Shown here: one piece after another, positions 13,411 through 13,934 of the stretch
Position numbering within the stretch: the stretch's first letter is position 1
Layout of the letters: every line of letters begins with the position of its first letter
Origin: Lachnospiraceae bacterium
GTDB lineage: Bacteria > Bacillota > Clostridia > Lachnospirales > Lachnospiraceae
Length of the DNA: 13,934 nucleotides
Direction of reading: 5' to 3'
Assembly: GCA_003520105.1 (NCBI GenBank)
Contig: DOVL01000029.1
Span: 1,480-15,413, forward strand
Notes under the pieces: model-generated
The model's database searches: none
Told to the model about the DNA's origin: nothing
The model's input: the letters and a program-made list of their open reading frames with translations, nothing else
Translations under genes and position numbers: made by a program

Positions 13411-13934
13411 ATGAATAAGTACAGAATGCATCCTATCAAGTCAGGAAGAAGCCAGAGAATGGGTTATTCCAACAAGAAGGAAGTTATTGACATGCCTAAC
13501 CTTATCGAGGTTCAGGTCAGCTCGTACGAATGGTTCCTTACCGAAGGGCTAAGAGAAGCATTTGATGATATTTCTCCTATTACTGATTTCACAGGTCAGC
13601 TTAGTCTGGAGTTTGTTGATTTTCAGTTATGCAGAGATGATATCAAGTACACTATTGAGGAATGCAAGGAGAGAGATGCTACTTACGCAGCTCCACTCAA
13701 GGTAAATGTTCGTCTTCACAATCATGAGACCGAAGAGATCAACCAGCATGAGATATTCATGGGTGACCTTCCTCTTATGACTGAGACAGGTACATTTGTC
13801 ATCAACGGAGCAGAGAGAGTTATAGTAAGCCAGCTGGTTCGTTCTCCTGGTATTTATTTCGCAATCGGTCATGATAAGATCGGTAAGACTCTTTATTCCA
13901 GCCAGGTAATTCCTAACAGAGGTGCATGGCTCGA
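13411..13934 (+). CDS. rpoB: RNA polymerase beta subunit, 5' part only
   Basis: The first 174 residues of the beta subunit are present and the gene runs off the window. Identity is clear from [16 protein letters not shown] (28-43), the FDDISPI segment (51-57), [17 protein letters not shown] (82-98) and [17 protein letters not shown] (131-147), all conserved in bacterial beta subunits. The rifampicin-binding region lies beyond the window. The ATG at 13411 follows an AAGGGGTGA ribosome site (13394-13402) at a rather long spacing. An in-frame GTG at 13399 lies inside that site and is less likely. rpoB normally follows rplL closely in Firmicutes; here it has its own promoter 11.6 kb downstream. 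Confidence 0.97.
   Translation, partial: MNKYRMHPIKSGRSQRMGYSNKKEVIDMPNLIEVQVSSYEWFLTEGLREAFDDISPITDFTGQLSLEFVDFQLCRDDIKYTIEECKERDATYAAPLKVNVRLHNHETEEINQHEIFMGDLPLMTETGTFVINGAERVIVSQLVRSPGIYFAIGHDKIGKTLYSSQVIPNRGAWL

Overview
The window looks like the chromosome of an anaerobic, low-to-moderate-GC Firmicute, most likely a Lachnospiraceae member (Butyrivibrio/Roseburia-like). This is inferred from the style of the RpoB, L10 and L7/L12 proteins, the strong AGGAGG-type ribosome binding sites, the TTGACA/TATAAT promoters, and a monomeric group B-type [FeFe] hydrogenase. No species can be named from sequence alone. All supported genes are on the + strand, and no IS, tRNA, rRNA or CRISPR was seen.

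Layout. (1) 52-582: a small four-helix membrane protein of unknown function, closed by a terminator. (2) 648-1844: a promoter, an L10-leader with an intrinsic attenuator, rplJ and rplL, closed by a perfect 12-bp-stem terminator. (3) 1905-4458: a NitT/TauT/SsuABC-type ABC importer (lipoprotein, permease, ATPase) of unknown substrate. (4) 4562-6040: a 492-residue [FeFe] hydrogenase, preceded by a long imperfect hairpin and followed by a 22-bp-period tandem repeat. (5) 6179-7552: a MATE exporter with its own terminator. (6) 7598-13207: an ABC ATPase/FtsX-type permease pair followed by an OmpR-family response regulator and a sensor kinase. This resembles a peptide- or antibiotic-sensing and detoxification module. 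It is preceded by two candidate promoters and a ladder of TTAAG direct repeats that could be the regulator's operator, and the regulator pair has a good internal promoter. (7) 13296 to the end: a near-consensus promoter and the 5' part of rpoB.

The main structural oddity is that about 11.6 kb of transport, hydrogenase and signalling genes lie between rplL and rpoB, which are usually close neighbours in Firmicutes. The rplJL unit is terminated and rpoB has its own strong promoter, so the split appears to be accommodated transcriptionally. The most unusual sequence features are the Gly/Ala/Ser-rich repeat linker inside the response regulator, a matching extra segment in the kinase dimerisation region, the five-unit 22-bp repeat that begins inside the hydrogenase stop region, and a possible 10-residue coupling leader before the importer permease.
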